A DNA stretch of 64,000 nt from Fictibacillus aquaticus (GCF_002245695.1 NZ_NOII01000002.1:1-64000), one strand, 5' to 3'; counted from the stretch's first letter, positions 1-8,342 are shown. Notes: generated by a model from the letters alone, not told the origin. Made by a program: numbers and translations.

Positions 1-69
1 TCAACAACTTATCACGGTGCTTAAATAAAGAATGTAAAGCTCCCCTGTCACATAAGAGATTGACAGAAT

Positions 70-414
70 TCAGAGAAGTCGTTGATCTCCGTTTCAGGCG
101 CACGCTTTCCGCGGGGCGTGGCGAAAAGCAGAAACGGCTCGTTCAGCCCCGACAAGCAAAAGGGAAAGGGGCCGGTAAGTCGGTCTCTGACTTATTGGAC
201 ACTTGCCCTTTTGACCTCGAGGGGCTAGCCGTTTATGCTGGACAGGTGAGCCCCCTCGCCGCTATGCGCCATTGAGTGGTCTCCCCTTCCTGCTTGTCCC
301 GCAGGATAAGGAAGGCAACGTAGCAAGACATCGCACGAAGAAAATGCGAATTTCATTTTCGAGGAGTCGGCACCTTACACTCCAATCAACTTTCTTATAG
401 ATGGATTAAAGATG
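70..414 (+). repeat. Interspersed repeat A, copy 1 (interrupted)
   Basis: Starts with TCAGAGAAGT and GATCTCCGTTTCAGGCGCAC, has a CGCTTTCCGCGGGGCG core and ends with a GTCGGCACCTTACACTCC block followed by AATCAACTTTCT. Related copies are at 690-890 (inverted), 44091-44245 (direct) and 54131-54292 (inverted). This copy carries the CGAAGAAAATGCGAATTTC module that copy 3 lacks, and is split by repeat B. No credible protein is encoded. Seen by direct comparison of the four copies; function unknown. Confidence 0.85.
121..245 (+). repeat. Hairpin repeat B nested in repeat A
   Basis: A segment of about 125 bp sits between GCGGGGCGTG and GGTGAGCC, which are adjacent in the other long copies of repeat A. 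It folds on itself: CGGCTCGTTCAGCCCC near the left pairs with GGGGCTAGCCG near the right, GCAAAAGGG pairs with CCCTTTTG, and AAGTC/GACTT closes the tip. From memory, similar hairpin elements are common in Bacillus genomes; no second copy is seen in this window. Confidence 0.7.
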
Positions 415-506
415 AACTGGCGTATGTAGTGAAAGAACGAGGAAACACCCGACGTAAGATTAATTAGAGGCAATCATGCCGAAACTGCTTACACATTATA
501 TTCACA

Positions 507-550
507 AAACAAGGCTTCGCATGAGTGATTCATGCGAAGCCTTGTTTTTT
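507..550 (+). terminator. Orphan rho-independent terminator
   Basis: The hairpin AACAAGGCTTCGCATG, a short loop, then CATGCGAAGCCTTGTT is followed by TTTTTT on the plus strand. No plus-strand gene is visible upstream within the window, so the transcript it would end is unknown; it could also weakly end leftward spoIIIA transcription. The rest of 415-690 holds no gene. Confidence 0.65.
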
Positions 551-689
551 AACAATTCATTAAGATGCATGCATATAAAGAATGAAAACAATTGAATGTT
601 GTTACATAATGTAGAAACGGTCATACCGCTTCTAATTTACGAGTTGGCATGACCCTCTTGAGGTTTTTATAATTTGTGATGAAAACATG

Positions 690-890
690 TAGTGATTGGA
701 GCGGAAGGGTGCGAGACTCCTCGAAAATGAACTGCACATTTTCTTCGTGCGATATAACACTGCCGTACCCTTCCTTGTCCTGCGGGACGAGCGGGAAGGT
801 GAGACCCTTTAGGGCGCGTAGCGGCAAAGGGGCTCACCGCACGCCCCGCGGAAAGCTCAGCACCCTGGAGCGGAAATCACCGCACCAAAC
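690..890 (-). repeat. Interspersed repeat A, copy 2 (inverted)
   Basis: Read on the minus strand it has GCTTTCCGCGGGGCGTGCGG, then GGTGAGCCCC, GGTCTCACCTTCCCGCTCG, the CGCACGAAGAAAATG module and GAGGAGTC. The outer ends have diverged more than in copies 1, 3 and 4. It lies in inverted orientation to copy 1, about 280 bp away, so a large cruciform or an inversion of the interval is possible. Confidence 0.8.
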
Positions 891-935
891 TTGTGATTTT
901 TAATGACTTTTTCAGATCCATCAAGAATCCCAGCT

Positions 936-1466
936 TTATTTTTTCGCTGTTGCTGTTTGGAATTCAACCGCAACTGTCTTGTCCTTTCCAAGGTGTTCCC
1001 TCGCCTTGCCCATAATGGAAACAACCTGCTTTTTGGATAGCTTTTTATCAGCTTTTACGATTACTCTTACTTCTCTTTCCATCGTGTTAACAAGTGCATC
1101 ATCAAACCCCATCGCTTTAATCAGCGTCTCAAGAGTCGCTTCCTTCATGCCCAATGACTGCAGCTCTGAGATCTTTGCCCACGCTTCCGCCTGAATTTCC
1201 GCGCTTGCTGTTGGCGAAGCGACGACAGCTGTGTACTCTTCACTCATCTCATCACGGTGCTCATCACGCTGTAAACGAAGTGCCGTGAACATATCAGCGT
1301 CCTCAGTTCCTGATACTGCTGCGTTCTTCTTTTCTGCTTCCTTTTTGCCATTATCCAGGAACGCTGTGCTGTCCGTTCCTCCTGGTGCTGTAATGTAATA
1401 GACAGACAGGACGATAATAAGGCTCAGCATCGTTAATAGCCATACAGTTTGCTTTTTTAATAACAT
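936..1466 (-). CDS. spoIIIAH: Stage III sporulation protein AH
   Basis: Mother-cell half of the SpoIIIA-SpoIIQ channel that joins mother cell and forespore after engulfment. It is 176 residues long, with one N-terminal membrane segment (about residues 7-25), a Glu/Lys/Ala-rich linker and a C-terminal YscJ/FliF-like ring-building domain that ends in a Lys-rich tail. In B. subtilis the ectodomain binds forespore SpoIIQ. It is the last gene of the spoIIIA operon and follows spoIIIAG by 3 nt. In B. subtilis the biotin carboxyl carrier gene accB comes next; here a gene-free stretch with two repeats follows instead. Confidence 0.95.
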   Translation of the reverse strand: MLLKKQTVWLLTMLSLIIVLSVYYITAPGGTDSTAFLDNGKKEAEKKNAAVSGTEDADMFTALRLQRDEHRDEMSEEYTAVVASPTASAEIQAEAWAKISELQSLGMKEATLETLIKAMGFDDALVNTMEREVRVIVKADKKLSKKQVVSIMGKAREHLGKDKTVAVEFQTATAKK

Positions 1467-1469
1467 GGA

Positions 1470-2168
1470 TTATTCCCCCTTAGCGTTTTTGGGCAGGACC
1501 GAGACACGGTTGCTGCCGATATCAAATACTTTTGTGACAGCATCTATAATGACGGCTTTTGTTTTCAGGCTGCCGGCTCCTTCCGCGACAACGATGACCC
1601 CTCTTACTCTCGGTTTCTCCGTTGTCACGATAATCGGTTCTTCATTGCTGCCGTTTCGTATAATGACGGTTTTGCTGTCTGTTTTCTTGTCTGAAATTGT
1701 ACGCTCGCCGCCTTTAGGATCCTTCTCGACAGTGGTCTGCTCTTGTATGCCTTCATCCGTGATAAAATGTCTTGTTTCAGAAGTGTCAAGCTCAACCATC
1801 ACACTCACGCTGCCGACACCTCGGATTTGTTCGAGGATCTCCTTCAGGTCTTCTTTATACCGATTCTCAAACTCTTGTATGTTTTTTGGCGTCAGTTTTT
1901 TTGCCTGTTTGAACACAGGCTGGGAATTCTGCACTTCACCTTCTGCCATGGCCGTTTGAGATGGAACCTTTGGAGGGGATAGCATCTTATTCCCAGCAAG
2001 AAGGACAACTCCGAGAACAAACAGCAACAGCATGTATTTTTGCTTGCTTCCTTTTAATTTGCCGCCTTTCAGTAAATCTGCCAGACGGCTGAGAGAGTGC
2101 GGCTTATGCTTGATCGCTATTCCCCTCCTTCCTCGATGAGTATGATTTGCTTTTTTTCCATCTGCCAT
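1470..2168 (-). CDS. spoIIIAG: Stage III sporulation protein AG (start uncertain)
   Basis: Ring-forming component of the SpoIIIA channel in the mother-cell membrane: one membrane segment, then an extracellular ring domain ending in NRVSVLPKNAKGE. The farthest in-frame ATG (2168) would overlap spoIIIAF by 52 nt and has no good ribosome site. A strong AAGGAGG (2124-2130 on the minus strand) lies in the end of spoIIIAF; the codon 9 nt after it is ATC at 2112-2114, which would give about 27 residues before the membrane segment, close to the B. subtilis protein. No ATG, GTG or TTG occurs in frame there, so initiation is probably at a non-canonical codon or the annotated start is wrong. Confidence 0.9.
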   Translation of the reverse strand: MADGKKANHTHRGRRGIAIKHKPHSLSRLADLLKGGKLKGSKQKYMLLLFVLGVVLLAGNKMLSPPKVPSQTAMAEGEVQNSQPVFKQAKKLTPKNIQEFENRYKEDLKEILEQIRGVGSVSVMVELDTSETRHFITDEGIQEQTTVEKDPKGGERTISDKKTDSKTVIIRNGSNEEPIIVTTEKPRVRGVIVVAEGAGSLKTKAVIIDAVTKVFDIGSNRVSVLPKNAKGE

Positions 2169-2740
2169 TGGCCGGCCAGCCAGGATGCGAGTTCTTGAGG
2201 CAGAAAGCCGTCATCGCTCCCTTGATCCTTGGCACTGCCTGAAACCGTGATGTTCACTTCCTCCACACCTTCAATCGCTGTCTGTCCATCCGCCTTTCCT
2301 AAAACGACTCTAGCCGCCGTGATATCCTCATAACTGAACGGACGGCCATCTTTTTTCGGATTGGCTTGCAGCCGCAGGCTCGTAATCGTTAGACCATATG
2401 ACGACTTCAACTCCTCTTTCACCTTATTTTTTAATGGGACAGCCATTTGCTCTAATATATATGCAGCTTGAGAGGCTTGTATTTCTGTTTTCTTGTTCTC
2501 GATCGAGTTTTTTATTTTTTCTTCTTTTTTTTCATCTGCGAGATTCATCGCAGCAAGCACAGAATTCATGTCTGTTTTCATAATCTGCAGAAGCGGCGTT
2601 AACATGGCCAGTATCAAAAGCAGTCCGATCACAAGCCGTATATATTTCTGAAACGAACTGTCTGGAAGTAGCATTTCGATGATTCCGGCCAGCAAGATTA
2701 GAAGAATGATGTTGGATACCCAACCAGTGAGCAGCTCCAT
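2117..2740 (-). CDS. spoIIIAF: Stage III sporulation protein AF
   Basis: Component of the SpoIIIA channel, 207 residues, with two N-terminal membrane helices (about residues 8-23 and 33-52) followed by a soluble domain with a ring-building-motif-like fold in known relatives. The linker carries the basic/acidic stretch ADEKKEEKIKNSIENKK. It lies 13 nt after spoIIIAE and runs into spoIIIAG. Known to be required for sigma-G activity in the forespore; here the role is assigned from position and sequence. Confidence 0.93.
   Translation of the reverse strand: MELLTGWVSNIILLILLAGIIEMLLPDSSFQKYIRLVIGLLLILAMLTPLLQIMKTDMNSVLAAMNLADEKKEEKIKNSIENKKTEIQASQAAYILEQMAVPLKNKVKEELKSSYGLTITSLRLQANPKKDGRPFSYEDITAARVVLGKADGQTAIEGVEEVNITVSGSAKDQGSDDGFLPQELASWLAGQWQMEKKQIILIEEGGE
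2124..2130 (-). promoter_or_regulatory. Strong Shine-Dalgarno for spoIIIAG
   Basis: AAGGAGG on the minus strand inside the last codons of spoIIIAF, followed by GGAATAGCG and then ATC. It argues that spoIIIAG translation starts near 2114-2120 although only ATA and ATC codons are in frame there. Confidence 0.6.
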
Positions 2741-2753
2741 TTTGACCGCCCTC

Positions 2754-3980
2754 CTATCTGACCATCAAGGTAATGTTTCCTGCAGCCACGATCAATGTGA
2801 CCGCAAGGAAAAACATGATACATACCGTTGCGAGCGAAGCAAAAATATAAAGGACACTTTTACCGATAATGCTTAGACACTCGATGATTGATCCGCCCCC
2901 GAGCGGCTGAAGAATGGCGGCAGCCAGACTGTAAATGAATGCTAACGCCAGTACTTTGATCGCCGGAAAAGCCGCCATGATCAAGAGCATGGCCATGCCT
3001 ACGATCCCGACCGTATTTTTCAGAAGAACAGAAGCACTCATGACCGTATCGGCTGCATCGGTAAACATGCGTCCCACTACCGGAATAAAGTTTCCTGTCA
3101 CGAATTTGGCAGCTTTTATAGTAACACCGTCGGTTACTGCGGTTGCCGCTCCTTGAACACTCATAACTGTCAGAAACACGGTGAAAAATAAGGCGAGAGT
3201 TCCCGCGGCCACTTTTCTTAGAAGCGAGGCGAGCTGGGAGACTTTATGATGCTCGGACATGGTGGACACGATGCTCAGCAGTGCGGACAGAAAAAGCAGA
3301 GGAAGAACAAAGTTTTTCACGAGCAGCCCTGACGTGCTGACGAGGAAAACGATTACAGGATGGAAGAAAGCTGCAGCAGCGATGCTGCCGACGCTTGCCA
3401 TCAGTGCCAGAAGAAGAGGGAGAAGGGCGATCATAAAGCCCATCATTTCATCGATTGTTTCTTGTGCATAGGTCATGGCTACATGAAAGGAATTCAGCGC
3501 AAGTATCACGAGCACAAGGTAGATGACTCCGTATGCTGCTTTGGAAACTGCAGGCTGATTAAACGCGTTCTGCATCGTCTGCAGGAGCATGCTGAAAACA
3601 GTCAGGAGAATAAGTGTGCCAAGAAGTTTAGTGTGAACAAACAGCTCATGAAACATATACCTTACAAAGCCACCAGCCCATTGCTTCAAATCGAAATTTT
3701 TTTCTCCTTTTACAAATTCCATGAAGCTTCCCTTTTGGCTTTCAGGCAAAAAGCCCCCGTATTCGCTTGCGACCTTCTCCCAATACTCTTTTATTTCATC
3801 TATCCCTAAACTCTCAATCTGGCTGTCCGCGATCGACTGGACCGGAGATGCCTGCCCTTCAGCAGAGACAGGGGCCGGTTTAAATAGGCAGAGAATATTA
3901 AAAAGCACTGCAAATAATATGAATGTGCGGAAAGACGCCTGTCCCGTTTTAACCAGCCTCCTTTTTATTCTGTCGTGCAT
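2754..3980 (-). CDS. spoIIIAE: Stage III sporulation protein AE
   Basis: Large polytopic protein of the SpoIIIA complex, 408 residues. It opens with a signal-like hydrophobic segment (FILFAVLFNILCLFK), then a soluble segment, then at least seven hydrophobic helices from about residue 115 to the C-terminus (for example LLPLLLALMASVGSIAAAAF). Glycine/alanine-rich helices such as AVTDGVTIKAAKFVTGNFIP are typical of the family. Fifth gene of the operon, with spoIIIAD 22 nt upstream. Probably a membrane platform or channel subunit in the mother-cell membrane. Confidence 0.94.
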   Translation of the reverse strand: MHDRIKRRLVKTGQASFRTFILFAVLFNILCLFKPAPVSAEGQASPVQSIADSQIESLGIDEIKEYWEKVASEYGGFLPESQKGSFMEFVKGEKNFDLKQWAGGFVRYMFHELFVHTKLLGTLILLTVFSMLLQTMQNAFNQPAVSKAAYGVIYLVLVILALNSFHVAMTYAQETIDEMMGFMIALLPLLLALMASVGSIAAAAFFHPVIVFLVSTSGLLVKNFVLPLLFLSALLSIVSTMSEHHKVSQLASLLRKVAAGTLALFFTVFLTVMSVQGAATAVTDGVTIKAAKFVTGNFIPVVGRMFTDAADTVMSASVLLKNTVGIVGMAMLLIMAAFPAIKVLALAFIYSLAAAILQPLGGGSIIECLSIIGKSVLYIFASLATVCIMFFLAVTLIVAAGNITLMVR

Positions 3981-4002
3981 ACACCTCTAAGCAATCGATC
4001 AC

Positions 4003-4398
4003 TCAAGGGATGAGAGCAATAACCGTTTCAATAATGACCGTCATGATCGGTATAGCCATCACAAGAATCAGGACTTTTCCTGCCAGTTCTACTTTAGCGG
4101 CAATCGCTGCCTGTCCAGCGTCCCGGATGATATGCGCACCAAATTCTGCAATATAAGCAATGCCGATGATCTTCATGATCGTTCCGACGTATACCATATT
4201 CAATCCCGCATTGTCCGCAAGCTTCTGCAGCATGGATAAAATCTGGCCGATCCGGTCGATAAGAAAGATAAATATAATGATGCCTGCCGCCAAGGTTAGA
4301 ATAAACGCGAAGTTGGCTTTTTGTTCTTTCAAGACGATTGCTAGGAATGTGGCGATAAACCCGAAGCCTACAATTTGGATGATCTCCAACCGCCCCAC
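4003..4398 (-). CDS. spoIIIAD: Stage III sporulation protein AD
   Basis: Small membrane protein of 131 residues with four hydrophobic helices, related to SpoIIIAC (shared pattern of FIATFLAIVLKEQKANFAF and GLGIVVAMLHTVLKMIGKE). It is predicted to sit at the base of the SpoIIIA transenvelope complex. Spacing to spoIIIAC is 3 nt, suggesting translational coupling. Full length, nothing missing. Confidence 0.94.
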   Translation of the reverse strand: MGRLEIIQIVGFGFIATFLAIVLKEQKANFAFILTLAAGIIIFIFLIDRIGQILSMLQKLADNAGLNMVYVGTIMKIIGIAYIAEFGAHIIRDAGQAAIAAKVELAGKVLILVMAIPIMTVIIETVIALIP

Positions 4399-4401
4399 CT
4401 C

Positions 4402-4611
4402 CTAATTCTGAAACCAGAAGACGCCCTTAACCTTTTGAAAAAGATCATCAAGCATCGACACGACAAGGAGAAGAGCGAAAATAAAACCAAGAAGTGTAAC
4501 CCAATGGGCGTAATCTTCCTTCCCAATCATTTTAAGAACGGTATGAAGCATGGCAACGACTATTCCCAGCCCCGCTATCTGAAATACGATATTCACTTCA
4601 AATCCCATCAC
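4402..4611 (-). CDS. spoIIIAC: Stage III sporulation protein AC
   Basis: Sixty-nine-residue membrane protein with two hydrophobic helices, separated by a loop containing MIGKEDYAHW. Usual family length. Part of the SpoIIIA complex in the mother cell membrane. It lies between spoIIIAB (13 nt gap) and spoIIIAD in the conserved operon order, and AC and AD appear to be paralogues. Confidence 0.94.
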   Translation of the reverse strand: MMGFEVNIVFQIAGLGIVVAMLHTVLKMIGKEDYAHWVTLLGFIFALLLVVSMLDDLFQKVKGVFWFQN

Positions 4612-4624
4612 AACAAACCTCCTT

Positions 4625-5137
4625 TCACAGTAAAAGAATCACGATCAGTACTCCTGCCAGAAAACCAACGCTCTTGTACATTTTTTCATACCGTTCCTGA
4701 AGGTCCCTCGCTTCTTGCTCTTCTCTTCCTAAGTGCGCAAGAGCCAGCTGTATCTGGCGCTGCTGGTTATCTCTGTCATGACGGCCGAGCGACAAGCCAA
4801 ATTGATGAAGAATCTCTGTTTCCTTTTTTTCCAGATCAGATTCGTCTGCAAGAGCTTCCACTTCTTCCTGCCAGATCTCGCCGGCACTTTTGTCGCCTTG
4901 CTTCATCTTTTGTGAGAGTGAGAGAAAAAAACGCGAAAGTGCCCCGTCCGTCTGTCCTGATAAGTGATAAAATGCATCATCGAGCGGCATCAAGGCATAT
5001 ACAATCTCTGCCTCAAGCGACTGAAGACAGACTTTGATGTGTCTCAGCTGTTTCAGCCTGTTCCTTATCCTGGCTGCCCGGTCAAACCCAAAAACAGTCG
5101 TAGCGATAATGACGAATAATGCACCCGTCCAGCTCAT
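4625..5137 (-). CDS. spoIIIAB: Stage III sporulation protein AB
   Basis: One hundred seventy residues: an N-terminal membrane helix (about residues 4-20), a mostly helical charged middle region and a C-terminal membrane helix (SVGFLAGVLIVILLL). The layout resembles GspF-type assembly proteins of type II secretion systems, fitting with SpoIIIAA as the motor. Its start overlaps the end of spoIIIAA by 4 nt, so the two are probably translated together. Confidence 0.94.
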   Translation of the reverse strand: MSWTGALFVIIATTVFGFDRAARIRNRLKQLRHIKVCLQSLEAEIVYALMPLDDAFYHLSGQTDGALSRFFLSLSQKMKQGDKSAGEIWQEEVEALADESDLEKKETEILHQFGLSLGRHDRDNQQRQIQLALAHLGREEQEARDLQERYEKMYKSVGFLAGVLIVILLL

Positions 5138-6060
5138 GCCATCAGCCCCATCGCCAGGCGGGTCCGGTCATGTCCATACACTCCTTCAACCGTACCTGGA
5201 CCGTTATTTCTCGATAAAATAACATATCGCTGAAATACAGGTTCAGAAGATAGCTGAAGCATCGCAGGCCGTCTCATTACCTCTTGGATCGACCGGCCAT
5301 GTGCAGAGAAGATCATCTGAACACCAGCGTTGACCGCTTCATAGATCGCCTCGCTGTCTTCTTTTCTGCCGATCTCGTCAGCGATGATAACCTCTGGGCT
5401 CATAGAGCGGATTAGCATCATAATTCCTTCTGCCTTGGGACATGCATCCAGCACATCGACCCTCCTGCCAAATTGATGCTGAGGTACACCTTTGACACAG
5501 CCTGCAATTTCAGACCGCTCGTCCACAATGCCTATTTTTGAAGGAGGGATGCTATGCTTCGGCCACCCTGCGCTTATCACTCGTGCCAGATCTCTCAGTA
5601 TGGTTGTTTTTCCTGTCTGGGGAGGGCCGATGATCAATGTATTCAGCCACTTTCCTTGATAGAGGAAACGGGAGATTTCGCCTGCTATCCCGATTTTTTC
5701 TCTGGCAACTCTAATATTGTAGGAGCTGATGTCGCGGACCGCTTTAACTGAACCTTTTTCTGTGATCACCCTTCCAGCTATACCAATGCGGTGCCCGCCG
5801 CTGATTGTGATATATCCTCTTTTCAGTTCTTCTTCAAGGGCATAGAGAGAATGGCGGCTGATCCTGCTTAAAAGTGTGACACCTTCTTCTGAAGAAAAAG
5901 AATGATAAAGGTCCGGATAATACGGTTTCCCATCGATAATAAACTCAGCAGGCTGTCCGATTCTCAGCCTGATTTCTTCTATAAATTGTTGTGTGTGGTC
6001 TGGAACCAGCTTCAGGATATTCAATACTGTATCTGGCAGTACTGCCTTGATTTCTTCCAT
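5134..6060 (-). CDS. spoIIIAA: Stage III sporulation protein AA (ATPase)
   Basis: Motor-like ATPase of the SpoIIIA complex, related to secretion ATPases of the VirB11/GspE group. It is 308 residues with Walker A GPPQTGKTT at about 145-153 and Walker B VIIADEIG with the acidic pair at about 228-229. The family GGHRIGIAGR signature precedes it (about 88-97). First gene of the operon, with a sigma-E-like promoter just upstream. No membrane segments, so it acts on the cytoplasmic face of the mother-cell membrane. Confidence 0.95.
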   Translation of the reverse strand: MEEIKAVLPDTVLNILKLVPDHTQQFIEEIRLRIGQPAEFIIDGKPYYPDLYHSFSSEEGVTLLSRISRHSLYALEEELKRGYITISGGHRIGIAGRVITEKGSVKAVRDISSYNIRVAREKIGIAGEISRFLYQGKWLNTLIIGPPQTGKTTILRDLARVISAGWPKHSIPPSKIGIVDERSEIAGCVKGVPQHQFGRRVDVLDACPKAEGIMMLIRSMSPEVIIADEIGRKEDSEAIYEAVNAGVQMIFSAHGRSIQEVMRRPAMLQLSSEPVFQRYVILSRNNGPGTVEGVYGHDRTRLAMGLMA

Positions 6061-6092
6061 AACGGATTCTCCTAAAAAGAGATTTGTATTCT

Positions 6093-6121
6093 AAGTTATG
6101 GCTGTAATCGGTGGAATATGA
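6093..6121 (-). promoter_or_regulatory. Candidate sigma-E promoter of spoIIIA
   Basis: On the minus strand TCATATT (6115-6121) is followed after 14 nt by CATAACTT (6093-6100), close to the sigma-E consensus (KMATATT, about 14 nt, CATACAMT). It lies about 33 nt upstream of the spoIIIAA start codon. The spoIIIA operon of B. subtilis is known to be sigma-E controlled. Confidence 0.6.
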
Positions 6122-6189
6122 CAAGCTGGGGCTCATTGAAATGCTGTAAGGGAGGTGATACGGCTGTATCTCTGCGGAGGAGTTCTAAC

Positions 6190-6224
6190 AAAAAAACACC
6201 TCAAGCAGCATGCTGCTTGAGGTG
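6190..6224 (-). terminator. Terminator after efp
   Basis: Perfect inverted repeat CACCTCAAGCAGCA/TGCTGCTTGAGGTG at 6197-6224, followed on the minus strand by seven T, 13 nt after the efp stop codon. It separates efp from the sporulation operon. Confidence 0.9.
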
Positions 6225-6236
6225 CCAAATTGAAGA

Positions 6237-6794
6237 TTATGCTCGGGAAACGTAATCCCCGTTTCTTGTATCGATAACCAGCTTGTCTCCCTGGTTAATG
6301 AAGAAAGGAACTTGAACAGAAAGGCCAGTTTCAAGTACGGCAGTTTTTGACCCGCCAGAAGATGTATCTCCTTTAATGCCTGGCTCTGTTTCTGTAACTT
6401 CAAGTTCAACTGTGTTCGGAAGCTCTACCCCGATCGTTTCCCCTTGATAAGTCATGATCTGTACGTTCATATTTTCAAGCAAGAACTTTAGCTCATACTC
6501 GATCTGTGCTGCAGAGAGTTCGATCTGCTCGTATGATTCTGTGTCCATAAACGTATACGTGTCCCCGGAATTATACAAATACTGCATACGGCGGTTCTCG
6601 ATGTGCGCTTTCGCTACTTTCTCTCCGCCTCGGAACGTCTTTTCCTGAATGCCGCCTGTACGAAGGTTGCGAAGCTTAGAGCGTACGAACGCAGCGCCTT
6701 TTCCTGGTTTAACGTGCTGAAACTCAAGAACCTGCCAAATACCGTTATCTACTTCAATTGTCAAACCTGTCTTAAAATCGTTTACTGAAATCAT
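6237..6794 (-). CDS. efp: Elongation factor P
   Basis: Relieves ribosome stalling at polyproline stretches. It is 185 residues, the usual Bacillus length, with KOW-like domain I, S1-like OB domains II/III and the signature [20 protein letters not shown] near the C-terminus. The modifiable lysine is K32 in PGKG. A second ATG 6 nt upstream (6800) lies only 2 nt from AGGAGG, whereas 6794 has 8 nt spacing, so the latter is used. It follows the M24 peptidase gene, as in B. subtilis (yqhT-efp). Confidence 0.96.
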   Translation of the reverse strand: MISVNDFKTGLTIEVDNGIWQVLEFQHVKPGKGAAFVRSKLRNLRTGGIQEKTFRGGEKVAKAHIENRRMQYLYNSGDTYTFMDTESYEQIELSAAQIEYELKFLLENMNVQIMTYQGETIGVELPNTVELEVTETEPGIKGDTSSGGSKTAVLETGLSVQVPFFINQGDKLVIDTRNGDYVSRA

Positions 6795-6820
6795 GTTCAT
6801 TTCCTCCTGTTTCTGTTCTA

Positions 6821-7894
6821 TTACCCTATTACTATCAATGACTTATCAGAGTGTGTCAGGGATTCATTGCCGTTTTGTGTGATGAGTGCGTCGTCTTCAA
6901 TCCGGACACCGCCAAGTCCTGATACATAAATTCCAGGCTCGACAGTAACGATCATGCCCGGCTCAAGGACAGTATCACTTTTAACCGAGAGCGCAGGACC
7001 TTCATGCACTTCAAGACCGATTCCATGTCCGGTAGAATGGCCGAAATACTTGCCGTACCCTTTAGCTGCGATATGATCGCGCGTCAGGGCATCTGCTTCC
7101 TTGCCCGTTATACCCGGTTTAATTCCCGCCATTCCTTTCATCTGAGCATCTAATACGGTCTGATAAATGTTCTTCAGTTCATCAGATACATCACCTATTG
7201 CGACCGTTCTCGTCAGATCTGACACATACCCTTTATAATATGCCCCAAAATCAAGTGTCACGAATTCACCTGTCTCGATCACCTTCTCTGAGGCGACACC
7301 ATGAGGCAGCGCTGAACGCCATCCAGAAGCGACGATAATATCAAATGATGAAGAAGAGGCACCGCTTTTTCTCATAAAGAATTCAAGCTCATTAGAAACC
7401 TCAATTTCTTTCATTCCTGGCTTGATGAATCGTGTAATATGGGCAAATGCCGCATCGGCTATTCCCGCGGCGTCCTTTATCATCTTAATCTCTGAAGTAT
7501 CCTTTATCAAGCGTAATTTTTCGACCAGCCCGCTTACTGGCACAAGTTCAACCTCAGTACCTTCCAAAGCCTTTTCATACGTTTTATGCAAGGCATACGT
7601 AAGTGCATCTTGTTCAAATCCAAGCTTTTTAATCCCCGCAGAGTGAGCAGCTTTGGCAGCTTCTTCCGTAATCGGCGAAGTATGCTCAACGATTTGAAAG
7701 TCCTTCGCCTGTTCGCTGGCTTGGTCGACATAGCGGAAATCAGTGACAAGCAGTGCTTCTTTTTCTGAGATGACAAGATTGCCAGAACTTCCTGAAAACC
7801 CGCTTAAATAATAACGGTTTGTTTTAGAGGTGACAAGCAGGCCGTCAACCCCGTAATCACGAAAGAGTTCCCTTGCCCGTTCAACTCTGTTCAT
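6821..7894 (-). CDS. yqhT: M24 family Xaa-Pro peptidase (YqhT-like)
   Basis: Aminopeptidase P-type metallopeptidase that removes N-terminal residues before proline. It has an N-terminal creatinase-like domain and a C-terminal pita-bread catalytic domain with the expected dinuclear metal ligands: [17 protein letters not shown] (two Asp), [12 protein letters not shown] (His), VEPGIY (Glu) and GGVRIEDD (Glu). The ATG at 7894 sits 7 nt from GGGGG; another ATG is at 7900. The start overlaps the end of aroQ, so the genes are coupled. Its location before efp suggests a housekeeping role in peptide turnover. Confidence 0.9.
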   Translation of the reverse strand: MNRVERARELFRDYGVDGLLVTSKTNRYYLSGFSGSSGNLVISEKEALLVTDFRYVDQASEQAKDFQIVEHTSPITEEAAKAAHSAGIKKLGFEQDALTYALHKTYEKALEGTEVELVPVSGLVEKLRLIKDTSEIKMIKDAAGIADAAFAHITRFIKPGMKEIEVSNELEFFMRKSGASSSSFDIIVASGWRSALPHGVASEKVIETGEFVTLDFGAYYKGYVSDLTRTVAIGDVSDELKNIYQTVLDAQMKGMAGIKPGITGKEADALTRDHIAAKGYGKYFGHSTGHGIGLEVHEGPALSVKSDTVLEPGMIVTVEPGIYVSGLGGVRIEDDALITQNGNESLTHSDKSLIVIG

Positions 7895-8342
7895 CTTCAT
7901 TCCCCCTGTTTTTTATTGCGTAAAGAGCACGTACAGCCAGTTCATAGCCTTCTAGACCGAGTCCTGAGATATGGCCCTTCACAACAGGAGCGATAACGGA
8001 TTTCTCTCTGAAAGACTCTCTAGCAAAAACATTTGAAATATGTACTTCGATTACCGGGATATCCACACTTGCAATCGCATCGCGTATTGCATAACTATAA
8101 TGTGTGAAGGCTCCTGCGTTCAGCACGATACCATCGGCTTTGGAAGCGGCTTCATGGATCCAGTCGATCAAATCCCCCTCATGATTGGACTGGCCAAAAT
8201 AAAGCCTCACATCCATCTCACTTTCCATCTTTTTCAGATTGCCTTCCAGGCCAGAAAGTGTCCCTTTGCCATATATGTGCGGTTCCCTAAGCCCAAGCCT
8301 GTTCAGGTTGGGACCGTTTATTACAGCGATCGTCGTCTGCAT
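7881..8342 (-). CDS. aroQ: 3-dehydroquinate dehydratase, type II
   Basis: Converts 3-dehydroquinate to 3-dehydroshikimate (shikimate or quinate pathway). The protein is 153 residues with INGPNLNRLGLREPHIYG at the N-terminus, the NAGAFTHYSYAIRDAI block and PVIEVHISNVFARE near the C-terminus, carrying catalytic Tyr and His of the type II family. The start at 8342 has AAAGGGGAT upstream; the longer open frame to 8396 runs through the preceding terminator and is rejected. Confidence 0.95.
   Translation of the reverse strand: MQTTIAVINGPNLNRLGLREPHIYGKGTLSGLEGNLKKMESEMDVRLYFGQSNHEGDLIDWIHEAASKADGIVLNAGAFTHYSYAIRDAIASVDIPVIEVHISNVFARESFREKSVIAPVVKGHISGLGLEGYELAVRALYAIKNRGNEDEQS

Noticed and set aside
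60-275. Plus-strand open frame of 71 codons
   Set aside because: It is made of repeat A and repeat B sequence and has no ribosome site; codons reflect a hairpin element.
4375-5037. Plus-strand open frame of 220 codons
   Set aside because: Antisense to spoIIIAC and spoIIIAB, which are clear family members; no ribosome site or recognisable product.
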